A DNA stretch of 64,000 nt from Podospora bellae-mahoneyi (GCF_035222275.1 NW_026946359.1:2542001-2606000), one strand, 5' to 3'; numbered from the stretch's first letter, positions 9,660 to 20,276 are shown. The notes: a model not told the origin generated them from the sequence alone. A program made the numbers and translations.

Positions 9660-12600
9660 ATGGCGTGGTGGGACTCACGAAGACAGAGCCGCCAGGCCCC
9701 AGCATCTTTACCTTCTGCGTCTTTGGACGATGGCCTTCTCGCTGCTGCTCGTCCTTCCCCACGGCTACGAAAGCGATTCTCTGCAGGCGATGCCTTCCCG
9801 AGGCTTGACTCCATCAACACCACCACGACACAGCGCCACACCACCTTGGACATGGACGAGAGAGCCGTGCTATCGCCCGTAGCCGAAGAAAATGCGGAGT
9901 CTTCCAGGTCACCAGCGCTTGTGGTCCAGGTCGAAATCTTTTTCACCGATCCCCTCATCCGATCTCGCTATGCACGGAGCTATGCGAGCTCACCTACCTT
10001 CGAAGCCAACAACAGGATATGCCGCGGGCTCGTGCGCCGCATCGAGCGCTGCTCAGAAGAGCTCATCACCAGAAAAGACTCAAGCGCCCTCACCGACTTC
10101 TCCGATGAGAGTCACGAGCCCAAGCCCTCAAGGTTCGAGCTCACCTTCCGGATCCTGAAAAGGGGCAGGGGCGAGTGGGCCGAGAGGACATATCGTTCTC
10201 ACCAAAAGCAGCCCCTGACGGTTGGACATACCAAAGAAATCATATCGGCCACCCACAGGATTGTTGGTCTTTATCTCCGCAGGCACGACCCGGACTTCAG
10301 ATGGCTCGACCACCCCGTCTCAGACCAGGAAGCCGAAGAGGGCCAGGTCGCAGATCCATCTCGAGAAGCACCATTGTCCCTTCTCTGCATACCCAGCCCA
10401 CGCTTCATCGAATCCACGCAAACCTTTGAGTTCGTGTCCGGCTACAAGATCGAGCTGACCTTCCAGAGCCGAAATCCACAAAGACGGGTGCCTGTGGTGA
10501 GGAAGTCCATCACGCTCGACAGCAAGCAAGATGCCCCTCTGACACTGTTCATGAGCGAGGATCTGCTGTGGAAGGGTGTCCAGGCCATCAACACAGCGCT
10601 GGATGCAAAGAAGAGAGAATTTGACCATCACTTCAGCCGACAACAGGACGGCCAGCACTCATGCCAGGGCGCTCTCGAGATCGAACTCAGGATATCCAAC
10701 AACCTCGGCCCGTTACACGACAACATCCACAGAGATATCAAGAGCAGTCTTTTGCTGTTTTTCGATCCCGAGGCCCGCGACTGCACCGCTTTTCTCGACA
10801 ATATCGAAGGAATCCTTACCGCGACGAGGGACGAGATCGACGCCAAGGTCAACGATATGGATGACTTCGTGTTCAGAATTCGCGAACTGAAAGGCGCAAA
10901 CTGGAAGCTGAAGGACCCAGCAAGATTCAAGCTCGGCTCCAAGTCTTCGTGTGGGCGACGAACGATCCAAGCAGTCCTCGACCGCATCCAAACAGGTGTC
11001 GGCGACATCATTCGCGGCCACAATATCTCCATCCATATCGATGCCCACAAGAGAGGCCATCTCGTTCTCGACAAGGCCATTGTGGCTCATGAAAAACGTG
11101 GGAGGACCAAGGAGAACTTTGCCTCGCCATCCGAGGAGGAGGCCACGTTCCTCTCGAGGCTCAAGGCTCGAATCCAGCAGGATATCGACAGGGTGTTGGA
11201 GGACACCTGTGCGATTGACGACATCCCAGATATTGACGAAGAAGAGGTCTTTATCCGTCCTTTCACTCCCGCACGGCAATCCGCCCCCGTCCCAACGTTG
11301 GCGTCTGCAGAATCGTCCTCATCTTTACGGCCATCCACCCCTCTGCCACCATTAGTGCCTGCCAAGTCGTCTTCCTCGTTACGGTCACTCGTGTCATTGC
11401 GATCACTAGCATCCGGGCGATCATTCGCACCAACGCAACCGCCCACGCCCAGACAGTCACCAAGCCCTGTGAGATTTGAGCGGGCTCCGTCAGACGTTTC
11501 CGTAGGGGAACAGCACTCACCCGAAAGAATGCCATCGTCGCCAGCGCCCCTGAATCCTCCTCCCACAAAAATGGCCAGGCCCATCTCAATCCCCGTACAG
11601 CCAACGCCACAGCCGTCTCCACCAAAGCGTCCACTCGTACAGCGCATCTTTTCGCTCAGTCGTCGATCCTCAGAGTCGGTCAAGGTTGTCGACCATCTCA
11701 AGCCGAAGTTGAGCAATGACCCATTTGTTGCCAACAGCAGCAGCCAACCTAGCACACCAGCCAGCTCTGCAGTGAGCGATCGCAGCTCCCAATCTGCGGC
11801 TGGGGAAAACTCTACTGTCAAGGACCAAGCAACCCCGACTGCTGCGGCCAAAACCAAGCCTTCAAAGCGGCCCTTTTCTCTGTTTCGCAGGCGATCCCGT
11901 GCCAACGATGTTTCGACTCTTGCAAAGGGGATCGAAAAGATCAAACACAGTGGGAGAAGTCGGGCAGCTCCGACGGAACCGAGCAAGGCAACGCCATTGG
12001 AAGTGCTGTCAGAGTCACCGGAGCCTGGCCCTAAGACTAGCGGCGATATCCTGGGCGTGATGATGACGTCGAGTGAGGTAGACGAGAGTGCAGCAACTCG
12101 CCCCGCAGGGAGCGTGCCTGTGACCGAAGCTCCTATAACATCATCCCAGAATGACGACAGAAACGAAGCGGCATCGCGGTCAGCTGCCCGTGAACCCACC
12201 AAGGCGAAAATGGACACCCCCGAAGCCTTTGAGGATGCCAGAGAATTCGCAATCAGCCCTGCCATTGAACCCATCGTCAAGTCGGAGACCTCGAGCTCTT
12301 TTCTGACGGGTGATGTGAGTCCGAGATTTGACGAGTACTCAACTGCACCATCAACCCCAGACCTGAGCCTGGGCTCCAAGGACTCGTCGCCCCGACATAG
12401 CCTCTTGACCACACCCGTCTACGTGCGGACGAGTTCGGGCACGAACGACATTGCGGTGCGCAAGTTCGATCCCGAGGTTGAGGCCGAGGTGGACGACTCA
12501 GATATAACTGTGCCCAAGACAGAACTGCCCGCCCCTCTCGCAACCGAAGAGCTTCCGAGCAAACACACAGCTTTGGAGGCATCAGTCCGAGACGACGAAA

Positions 12601-14954
12601 AAGAAGGGGAACCAGACCAACACGTGGCGCAACCCGGCCAAACACAGGGGCCCGGATTTACTATGTCCGAACCCGTTGAGCCTCAACCAACCACATCCGC
12701 CCCAACACCACTTACAACAAAAGCCCCCAATAACAACAGCAATGCCAATTCGACAAACAGCTCATCAACTGCAGAAAAAGATTTTGGCTATGAAAACCTC
12801 GGTGCCGAGAAAACTGCAGGCTCCGAAGGTTCCATACCGCGCCGTCCGGACTTCCCCACCAAGCGACTCCGGGACCCGGCTCCGACCCCGAATCATGATT
12901 CTCCCAAAGCTTCTGAAAATTTAGATGCCAGGAAAACCTCGAGTCAAGATGTCGATCAGGCTACCGGCAACCAAGTCGGTCCCGCTCGCGGCGCCGAGGG
13001 GCAGCCCGTGGCACACAAAGACAAGTCCAACGTGACCGAAGCTGGTCCCGACGGCCACCGGGCCCAAGCGGACGGTGCCAATCCGGGAGCCGTGCACAAA
13101 GTTTCTCCAGACACGGGTAGCACAAGGGCTCCGAGTGCTGTCACCGGCTCCGAGGAAAAGGGGACTGAGCAGGCGGCTGAGGAGAACGGGCCCGCAGAGT
13201 CTCAGAACTCGAGCATTCCTGATGATGTCGGTTCCGGCAAGCACGCCGATGGGAGCAATATTGAGTTTGAGTTTCCCGAGGGTGATGTGCGGGATGAGCT
13301 TCGGGAGCGATATGGGGCCCAGGCCCAGGCCGAGATGAGGAGCAAGCGGCTCCGGAGCAATATTGAGTTTGAGTTTCCGGATGCTGGTGTGAAGGAGCAT
13401 CTTGATGAGCGTCGCGGTTCCAGGCAGGAGCCCGAGAAGGTTCGCAAGGGGTCCGAGATTGACTTTGAGCATTCTGAGGCTACGGTTGATGAGTATCTTG
13501 CTCGGGACCGCGGTTCTGGAGTGAAGCATGATGACTCGGTTGCGACGAACGGGGCTGCTCCCGAGAAGATTGGTGCGTCCTCGGAGCCGGCTCCTTGTCC
13601 GGGCAATGTCTCTGATATCCCAGAAAAGACCGCGGTCAAGTCATCGGAGCCGGCAGACTTGCCAACCGGTGCTGATATCGAGAAACCGGGACCAGCCCGG
13701 TTGTTCGCAGATGTCGAGGTGGCGATCCATCATGTCGTGCCTGAGAAGAGGACCAAAGACTCCGATATTCCCATCCCTGAAAAGAGAGTCAGACTTTCCG
13801 TGTCTGAGACCGCTGTCGTCGGTGATGTTCTCGCTGCCGAGCCGGCGTCACTTCCCGCAGCAGCTGGCGACGTTGAAACCGAAAAGTCGACCACGGTGCC
13901 GACTGACAGCCAGGATGTTGAAGCTGCAGCTGAGGAGCAACTCGCTGCCGAGCTCAAAGTCCAGGCGAACGACAACGTCAAGGATGTCTCTCCTCCCGTA
14001 ACCGAAAAGACAATCGAAGCCGAACCTGTCAAAGAGCCCATCATACCCGAAGTGGCCAAAGAACTCGCCGAGGAATTCGAAGTCCAAGTCAGCCCCGAAG
14101 GATTGTCGTCGGAAGAAGTGAAGAAGGCCGAAACAAGAACAGAAACAGCGACAGCCCCCCAAGATATTACTAGGTCCGCCACCGACCTCGGCCGTAAAGA
14201 TGAGCCTCAGCCGGAGCGTTCCGGTGCTGAGGAGCAGCATCCTCCCGTGGTAACACCACCCGTAATCTCCGTCAAAGAATTCGACACCACCACTACCACC
14301 ACCGAAACAGAATCCCCCTCTCACCCAGTAGCCACTCCACACATCTCCCTCCTCAACCCCAGCCCCCGCCATTCCACATCTACCTTCTCCTCGGGGTATA
14401 CCACCCTCTCTGACACCTCCTCCTTCATCTCCCGCGGCTCAGTCGACACTTTCCGCCCCTCTTTTGACGAATCCTCCACCCAGTTCGGCGACGAAATTCG
14501 ACTCCCACACTTGGACTCCCCCCACGATCACGAGCACACTCACCCCACTTCCCGTCCCCAGACAGCTGGGTATCTCGGGTTGAACACTCTGCGCACAGAA
14601 TCGAGGTTTATTGAGCTCGGCCTTCGTGGAGCTTTGGGAGACCAGTCTAAGAGATTGAGTTTACCGCTGAATCAGCATTGTTTTTTTGATCATCCTTTGC
14701 CTCATCATCTTGGGGCGGAGGAGGCTGAGACGGGGAGTATTGCGGGGAGTACGAAGTCGGGGAAACTGAGGAAGAAGGATCGGCATAGGAAGGTCAAGTC
14801 GGCGAAGATTTTTAGTCAGCATGCCGAAGGGGAGGACAAGGCAGGAGAGAAAGGACGGGTGAAGGACGGGCCGGATGCGGCGGCTATTCCAAAGATGATG
14901 ATGTTGTTTGCTGGGGCGGTGGCTCTGGGGAAGTTTTTTAGGGGTGGTCAATGA
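9660..14954 (+). CDS. Large mostly disordered protein of unknown function with C-terminal hydrophobic segment
   Basis: A single exon encodes 1764 residues. Residues ~70-560 look folded and alpha/beta, with motifs such as VQVEIFFTDPLIRSRYARSY, NRICRGLVRRIE, ISNNLGPLHDNI and NISIHIDAHKRGHL. The middle (~560-1680) is Ser/Pro/Thr/Glu-rich and disordered. Near residues 1198-1290 a ~33-residue unit occurs three times: SNIEFEFPEGDV, SNIEFEFPDAGV and a diverged SEIDFEHSEATV, each followed by an acidic/basic helix. A Thr/Ser tract precedes the C-terminus, where a basic helix (SGKLRKKDRHRKVKS) is followed by the short hydrophobic tail MMMLFAGAVALGKFF. That tail suggests membrane association. The Met at 9660 is the first ATG of the frame. 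I recognise no named domain; the N-terminal block looks restricted to ascomycetes. Membrane tethering is inference. Confidence 0.85.
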   Translation: MAWWDSRRQSRQAPASLPSASLDDGLLAAARPSPRLRKRFSAGDAFPRLDSINTTTTQRHTTLDMDERAVLSPVAEENAESSRSPALVVQVEIFFTDPLIRSRYARSYASSPTFEANNRICRGLVRRIERCSEELITRKDSSALTDFSDESHEPKPSRFELTFRILKRGRGEWAERTYRSHQKQPLTVGHTKEIISATHRIVGLYLRRHDPDFRWLDHPVSDQEAEEGQVADPSREAPLSLLCIPSPRFIESTQTFEFVSGYKIELTFQSRNPQRRVPVVRKSITLDSKQDAPLTLFMSEDLLWKGVQAINTALDAKKREFDHHFSRQQDGQHSCQGALEIELRISNNLGPLHDNIHRDIKSSLLLFFDPEARDCTAFLDNIEGILTATRDEIDAKVNDMDDFVFRIRELKGANWKLKDPARFKLGSKSSCGRRTIQAVLDRIQTGVGDIIRGHNISIHIDAHKRGHLVLDKAIVAHEKRGRTKENFASPSEEEATFLSRLKARIQQDIDRVLEDTCAIDDIPDIDEEEVFIRPFTPARQSAPVPTLASAESSSSLRPSTPLPPLVPAKSSSSLRSLVSLRSLASGRSFAPTQPPTPRQSPSPVRFERAPSDVSVGEQHSPERMPSSPAPLNPPPTKMARPISIPVQPTPQPSPPKRPLVQRIFSLSRRSSESVKVVDHLKPKLSNDPFVANSSSQPSTPASSAVSDRSSQSAAGENSTVKDQATPTAAAKTKPSKRPFSLFRRRSRANDVSTLAKGIEKIKHSGRSRAAPTEPSKATPLEVLSESPEPGPKTSGDILGVMMTSSEVDESAATRPAGSVPVTEAPITSSQNDDRNEAASRSAAREPTKAKMDTPEAFEDAREFAISPAIEPIVKSETSSSFLTGDVSPRFDEYSTAPSTPDLSLGSKDSSPRHSLLTTPVYVRTSSGTNDIAVRKFDPEVEAEVDDSDITVPKTELPAPLATEELPSKHTALEASVRDDEKEGEPDQHVAQPGQTQGPGFTMSEPVEPQPTTSAPTPLTTKAPNNNSNANSTNSSSTAEKDFGYENLGAEKTAGSEGSIPRRPDFPTKRLRDPAPTPNHDSPKASENLDARKTSSQDVDQATGNQVGPARGAEGQPVAHKDKSNVTEAGPDGHRAQADGANPGAVHKVSPDTGSTRAPSAVTGSEEKGTEQAAEENGPAESQNSSIPDDVGSGKHADGSNIEFEFPEGDVRDELRERYGAQAQAEMRSKRLRSNIEFEFPDAGVKEHLDERRGSRQEPEKVRKGSEIDFEHSEATVDEYLARDRGSGVKHDDSVATNGAAPEKIGASSEPAPCPGNVSDIPEKTAVKSSEPADLPTGADIEKPGPARLFADVEVAIHHVVPEKRTKDSDIPIPEKRVRLSVSETAVVGDVLAAEPASLPAAAGDVETEKSTTVPTDSQDVEAAAEEQLAAELKVQANDNVKDVSPPVTEKTIEAEPVKEPIIPEVAKELAEEFEVQVSPEGLSSEEVKKAETRTETATAPQDITRSATDLGRKDEPQPERSGAEEQHPPVVTPPVISVKEFDTTTTTTETESPSHPVATPHISLLNPSPRHSTSTFSSGYTTLSDTSSFISRGSVDTFRPSFDESSTQFGDEIRLPHLDSPHDHEHTHPTSRPQTAGYLGLNTLRTESRFIELGLRGALGDQSKRLSLPLNQHCFFDHPLPHHLGAEEAETGSIAGSTKSGKLRKKDRHRKVKSAKIFSQHAEGEDKAGEKGRVKDGPDAAAIPKMMMLFAGAVALGKFFRGGQ

Positions 14955-15790
14955 TGGGATCTCGGGTTCATGGGCTAACGCTGGTTATTATGGAGGGTAT
15001 AGGGGGTTTTGTTTTGTAAAAGTATTGGTGCACAAAAACGGGCATTGGGACTGGATGGGGAATGAATGGGCTTGGGTTGGGTTATATTATGATGACTTTT
15101 TTTTCTTTTTTTTTTTGTTGCTTTTGGGATAGGTTTCTGGGTTTCTTGGATGGTGGGATGAACATGAAGGGGAAAAAAAGGGATACACATGAATAACCAG
15201 AATAAATATGGTTATGGGGGGGTTAGTTAGTTACACAACTACCTACTTGGGCACAAATGGTTTTGGGATTTTGGGATTGGGGTTTATGGCGGTTGGTGTT
15301 TTCTGGAGTTGTGGTTTTGGATTATTGTCTTTTGGGAACGGTAACGGTTGGGTTGTACGAAACTTTTTGTACAACAAACATACACACACACACACATACA
15401 CATACGTTATAAACAACTTGACGACGACGACTATGATGACGGGCAACCGAACGGGGGAAATTCAAAGGGGGGTGATAAGTGGATAGGGTTAGGCAAAAAA
15501 TTTTTCTTTTTGGGAGGTTGTTTGTATGGTATGTGAAATAGGGGTTATTGTTATGTTTTTTGGGAGGTTTGAGATAGAAATATGGACTTTGTCTCTGCTT
15601 TTTTGACGTAGTCATTGACTCTTTTCAATGATCACCAGCTCTAACCCTCTTTCTTTACTAGATCTATATTTCGCTACTGCCTTTCTTTGTCTTTACACAT
15701 CATGAGCACGGTGGCGGCAGGTATTGCAGTAATATGACACTGATAAACCCCCACCTCAACATTACTATCACTTAAGAATGCTATGCAAAC
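14955..15790. other. Convergent 3' intergenic region
   Basis: Here the large gene and Sec20 face each other tail to tail. The stretch is G/T-rich on the plus strand, with poly-T runs near 15099-15118 and a CA-rich microsatellite at 15379-15405. I see no gene in it. Confidence 0.55.
15379..15405 (+). repeat. (CA)n-like microsatellite
   Basis: An imperfect run of CA dinucleotides broken by three T substitutions lies between the 3' ends of two convergent genes. Confidence 0.85.
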
Positions 15791-17217
15791 TCACAGCTCA
15801 TCCCTCACCAGCTCCACCTGTTGTTGCTTCTCGCCCTCCCCATCAACATCTTCCTCCCACATCCTCTTCATTGGATTCTTCTGCTCTCTTTCCTCCTCCT
15901 CCTCCACCGCACCCTCTCCCGTCTTATTCCCCTCCTCCCTCTCCCTCTGATCAAGCGTATCCTCCACCATCCTCCCAACCCTCTCCACATAGCTCTCCAC
16001 ATAACTCTCATCTCCCCTTTCCACCCTCTGCTTCTCCCCCACCCCCGGCCCAGCAACCTCAATAGTAGGCACACTCTCCTCTCCCCCCATCACCACCCTC
16101 GTGGTCGTCCCCCCGGGCAACACAACCTCCATCTCCGCCTGCCCTCCCCCACCACCACCACCAGCCAAATTCACCACCCCCCTCGTAGTCTTGTAACTGA
16201 GCTTCAGCGGCAACCAAACAACCCACCACAACGGTCCATACAACCACCTCCTAAACACCAACCAGCCCAACGTGACCAGTAGCAATCTCAGAGAAGTCTG
16301 TAAATACCAGGTATCACTCTTTTGCGTGGTCAGTAAGGTGGAAACCAGGTTTTTTGATTTGGAGAGCAGGGAGTCGATCCCCTCGTAGTTTTTTTGCAGT
16401 TCGGCCAGCGCGGCTGAGGACTCGGCTAGGGTTTGGGAGGCAAAGGCTGATTTTTGGACCTCGGCGGCGATGAGGGCGTGGGTGCGGCGGAGGGAGAGGG
16501 TGAGGTCGCTTGAGGCGTTGACTACGGCCGAGGATTCGTCGTTGGGGTTGGTGGGTTTTGGCTTGCGGTGGCGGAGGAGGTCTTTGGGGGTGAAGAGTTG
16601 GGTTCGGGGGTCTTTGTTTCCTTCTAAGGAGGAGGAGGACTGTTGTTGCTGGTTGGCTAGGTCGGAAGAGGAGGAGGAGGAGGAGGCAAGGGAGTGAGTT
16701 GAGTTAGCCAACGAAGCCGAAGCAGCATAAGACGCAACAAGGAGCTGGCGCTCGAGTTTTTGGGCGGCGAGGAGGGAGTGGTGGGCTGAGAGTTGAGCTT
16801 TGCGGAAGGTTGTTCGAGCGCTGGTTATTTATCATCACAATGTCAGCCAAGTTGTTTCGTTGTAGATGGGTGTTAACAGAGAAAAACATACGTCTTGAGT
16901 TCATTCTCTAGCCTCTGCGCGCCCTCTTTCAACCTCTGCTTCCTATGCTCGCTCTCGCTCCCCGGCCTCCCACCTCGAAGGTCAATGATCTCCTCCTGCA
17001 ACAACTCCAGCTCTTCCTCCTCCTCCCTCAAGATTGAGCTAATCTCTGCGCTCAGCTCCGTCGCTACATTGTCGTTTTCCTCCTCCCCCTCGGCTGTAAG
17101 CGGCACACTCCCCGGCGCAAACTTCAGATTGGCAAGTCTGTGGATCAGCTCCTGGAGCTGGGCGGTCGTTTCCTGCAGCGCGGACAGCCGCTCGGAGAGG
17201 GTGTCGATTGTTGCCAT
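15791..17217 (-). CDS. sec20: Sec20-type SNARE (Golgi-to-ER retrograde transport), RDEL C-terminus
   Basis: Sec20 is the Qb-SNARE of the ER-resident complex that accepts COPI vesicles from the Golgi. Exons 17217..16892 and 16820..15791 encode 451 residues; the 71 bp intron starts GTATGT. An N-terminal coiled coil (LSALQETTAQLQELIHRL, then Glu-rich helices) is followed by the SNARE-like region (SLRRTHALIAAEVQKSAFAS to GIDSLLSKSKNLVSTLLTTQ). Next comes a single membrane segment (SLRLLLVTLGWLVFRRWLYG, near residue 310) and an acidic luminal tail. The last residues, VELVRDEL, form an HDEL/RDEL-type ER retrieval signal, as expected for Sec20, whose yeast form ends HDEL. The start ATG gives MATIDTLSERL; upstream codons lack another ATG in good context. 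The tail is longer than in yeast. Confidence 0.9.
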
Positions 17218-17686
17218 TCTGGTGGTATTGTTCCCAGTTTGATTTGGTGTAGTTTTCGTAGGAGGTGGTGTTCTCGAGAACAAAAAGGCAAATCTGGTCT
17301 TTATATACCATGTCCTGTCGTGTGCCGGACCGTCAACTTGTCAAGCTCTCTTTGGGACAATAACATGTGCAAGTCAACCCAAATCGTGCAACGTCACTCA
17401 ATCCAGACCACCACCACCCATAGCTCCCCAAACGGCCAATTTCTTGGCACTCCCACTCAAGCCACCCAAGCTCCGTTTCCCACATGGCCCCACATTTCCA
17501 GCGCCGTTCTGAATCTTCCAACCGCAACCCATCCCGCCACAGCGAAAGTGTAGACAGGGACTCAACACCAAGCCGACACTATCACGACATTTTTGCCCAC
17601 CTAACCACCAACAACCCCCCCCCGCCGCCGCTTTTCCGATCCAATTACTTGCCCCCCTCAAAGAACCCAGTACCCCAACCACCAAA
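17218..17686. other. Divergent promoter region between sec20 and mL53
   Basis: About 470 bases separate the two start codons. A TTTATATACC element at 17299-17308 could serve as a TATA-like site. Shadow frames only; no gene. Confidence 0.5.
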
Positions 17687-18064
17687 ATGATAACCCGCTT
17701 CATAACCGAAATCCAAACCGCCTTCAACCCCTTCTCCCCCCGCGCCAAATCCGCCCGCCTCTTCCTCTCCTTCCTCCCACCAAACGCCCGTTCCTCGGGC
17801 ATGAACATCACCACCCAGCTCCTCCCCCGGTCCTCCACCGCGCCGAGCAAGCTTTATGTCAAGTTTAGTATGTTTCCCCTCACCACCACCCAGAAGCCCC
17901 TCCATTTCCCTCTACCCAGACAAAGATATTGATTTCGTGATGTTCTAGAGGACGGCAAGGAACTCAACATCGACGCCGACAACATGGGCATCAAGAGCAT
18001 AATCGAAGAGGTCGACCGCCACTCCCGTATCCTCCAAAAGGCCGACGATTTGGCTGCTGCTTAA
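17687..18064 (+). CDS. mrpl44: Mitochondrial large-subunit ribosomal protein mL53 (yeast Mrpl44 family)
   Basis: A small protein of the mitochondrial 54S ribosomal subunit. Exons 17687..17867 and 17949..18064 encode 98 residues, matching the short family length. The 81 bp intron begins GTATGT and ends TTCTAG. The N-terminus MITRFITEIQTAFNPFSPRAK is basic and amphipathic. The core has KSARLFLSFLP and LPRSSTAPSKLYVKFKDGKELNID, and the C-terminus IIEEVDRHSRILQKADDLA is the most diagnostic part. The thioredoxin-like fold expected for mL53 fits this size. Identification is by recognition of the family pattern, not by search. Confidence 0.82.
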
Positions 18065-18366
18065 AGCATTCTACAGTATCAAAAACACAAAAACAAAAAA
18101 CGGGCAGGAAAAGAAGAGGGAATCTGTACAAAAACTGTATCTACCACATATACCATTCTTGTCTTTACAGCATAGGGAAGGCGTTCAAATATCTTTACAA
18201 CAAACAAAACACACCACTGCACACTCATCCATCATCCCTCAAAAAGACTTGATTCGCTGCTTTGATTTTGTTCGACCCGGCTATATCTAACTTTTAAACC
18301 CCTATCTATATACCTTTCTCCAAAAGCCTTGTCAGGGTGTTGTTGTTAAAGCCTCGCCTCAGCAAT
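18065..18366. other. Convergent 3' intergenic region
   Basis: The 302 bases hold only the 3' ends of mL53 and the pyrophosphatase. An AAAAACACAAAAAC-type A-rich stretch at ~18077-18097 could guide cleavage and polyadenylation. No gene is seen. Confidence 0.5.
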
Positions 18367-19663
18367 TCAAGCAGAAGCACCGCTAATGAAGAACCACTTG
18401 TCAATGCTGGCGTCGATGGGAGCAGGCGGGAGCTCCTGGTTCTGGGGCAGAGGGGGGAGCTGGTCAGGGGAGACGCGGCTCTGGGAGTGGGCAACGGTGA
18501 GGTTGGTGGTGGCGATGCCACCGGCGGGAGCCTTGCCGGTGATGAGTTTCTCCCAGGCCTCGTTGCACTCGTGAACGACGTCCATGGCGTACCTTTGGCC
18601 CATTGTTAGCTCTCTACACCACCAAAAACAGCTTGACGGCCTAAATAAAAACCCACTTCTTGTTCTTGCACTCGCCAGTGAAAGCGAACTGGTTCTCGGG
18701 CTTTCCGTCAGGGATCTTGTAGATGCGGAACCACTCGTTAGTGGCCCGCAGAAGACCAGGGAGGTGGCGCTCGACATCCTCAACGTCGTTGAGCTTGGGA
18801 GCCAAGGGGTCGTTGACGTCAATGACAATGACCTTCCAGTCGGTCTCCTCCTCGTCCAAAAGAGCCATCACGCCGAGGACCTTGACCTGCTTGATCTGGC
18901 CGGTGTAGCCAACCAGCTCGCCGATCTCGCAGACGTCCAACGGGTCGTTGTCGCCCTTGGCCTTGGTCTCGGGGTGGACAACGTTGGGGTCCTCCCAGGT
19001 CTGTTATATCACACTTCAGCATGTATATTCTCAGGCAGCCGTTGGGCCACAACAACAACAACCAAATCATACCTGAGGGAAGGCACCATAGTTCCAGAGG
19101 TACCCCTTGTGGGGGAAGCAGTTGCGAACAAATCTGAGCTTGCCCTTCTTGACGTCCTGCTTGATGGGGTTGAGCAGCTCGTCCTTGGAGATCTCCTGCT
19201 TGGCGTTGGTCCAGCGGGGGATCTCAACAATCATGTTGAGGATGGTCTTCTCGGCGTTGGCATAGAGGGGGATGTCGTGGAAGGGGGAGACAGGGACGCC
19301 ATCCTTCTCGATGTACACGCGGTGCTCGAGGGTGTAGGGGGCGCCGACCTTGCGGATGGAGTAGGCCATTTTGTCGAACGGTTGACTGCTGGTGGACGTG
19401 GAGAGGTGTCGGGCAATCTGGGCTGTCCGTGCAAGAGGTTGTTGCGAGAAGGAGGTCGAGGGATTTGAAGGAGGGGCTCCTCTCCCAGCGGAGGAGGTGG
19501 GGAGACTGTGTGACGACAGCGAGCGGGCCTGTGATTGGCTCGGGCGGGGTTGCAGCTGCTGGTGTGGCGGCATGTTTGTAAAAGCAGTTTTCGAGGTTGG
19601 GAATATTCTCGCTACTCGAGCGGGTGACTGCTGCGTTTGCCGCAGCCTTTGGAGGGCCAACAT
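18367..19663 (-). CDS. ipp1: Inorganic pyrophosphatase, with nested mitochondrial and cytosolic start codons
   Basis: Family I soluble pyrophosphatase hydrolyses PPi to two phosphates. Exons 19663..19073, 19000..18657 and 18592..18367 give 386 residues from the first ATG. Starting at the inner ATG (19369) gives 288 residues, almost the length of yeast Ipp1 (287). Seen: [36 protein letters not shown], and the catalytic signature [11 protein letters not shown] with its metal-binding Asp residues. The extra first 98 residues are rich in Arg, Ser and Gln and contain no acidic residue until FDK just before the inner Met, so they look like a mitochondrial presequence. The first ATG has a weak context (CAC before it); the inner one is strong (AAA before, G after). 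Leaky scanning could therefore yield both forms. Introns are 72 and 64 bp, and the ECKNKK|YAMDVV junction matches the yeast sequence pattern. Confidence 0.95.
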
Positions 19664-20276
19664 GTGCAGAGGAGAACAGTCTTTGTTATCGTCAATCGTC
19701 AATGGGTTTCGATAGCCTTGTTGGCCGAGGTTCGTAGCTCGTTCCCTCGTAGCCCTGTAGCTCGTCACTCAAAGTGCCTCCCAAGAATTCTTTGCTTTCC
19801 CGCGTCTCAGTGCCTAACCCAGTTCCGATTGACCGACAAGTTGCGCCAACCCGGGAGCGGTATCGGCTGTGCAGCTCAGCTTCGGTAGCTCTCCCGACCT
19901 CTGGACGACTACTGGTGAGCTTAGCTTGACGTTGCTGAGCTGGAGCCAAGCAAAAAGATAACCCCGCCAGACCCCGTTGGGCTTGGCATGGAAGACCATG
20001 GTCACATCCCCCTATTCAGCCCCTTTTTTTGTCGAAAGTCATCAACAACATGCAAGGAAAATAGATATTATTCCAATAACAATTGATATACGCATCCAAA
20101 AAGAACAACAGAAACCCCCATCCCGGTTCCGTCTCATCAACCCTCTCATAAACACGCTGCCATTTCCATTCCTACTCCGAATTCCTCCGAAAAACAGCCA
20201 GAAACACCCCTTGCATTCGAACAATCCCCCAAAGTAAAAGACACCCGTAATTATATCCACCCCATTTCTTTCCTCT
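19664..20276. other. Intergenic region between pyrophosphatase start and Munc13-like 3' end
   Basis: The left part is the pyrophosphatase promoter/leader and the right part the 3' end of the next gene. The frame upstream of the pyrophosphatase ATG is open to 19768 without an ATG. No gene is seen. Confidence 0.5.

Noticed and set aside
15379-15405. CA repeat as a possible telomere-like or transposon end
   Set aside because: A plain dinucleotide microsatellite without flanking inverted or direct repeats.
18584-19468. 294-codon plus-strand frame opposite the pyrophosphatase
   Set aside because: Runs across two well-supported introns of the minus-strand gene and is Leu/Val/Gly-rich shadow sequence.
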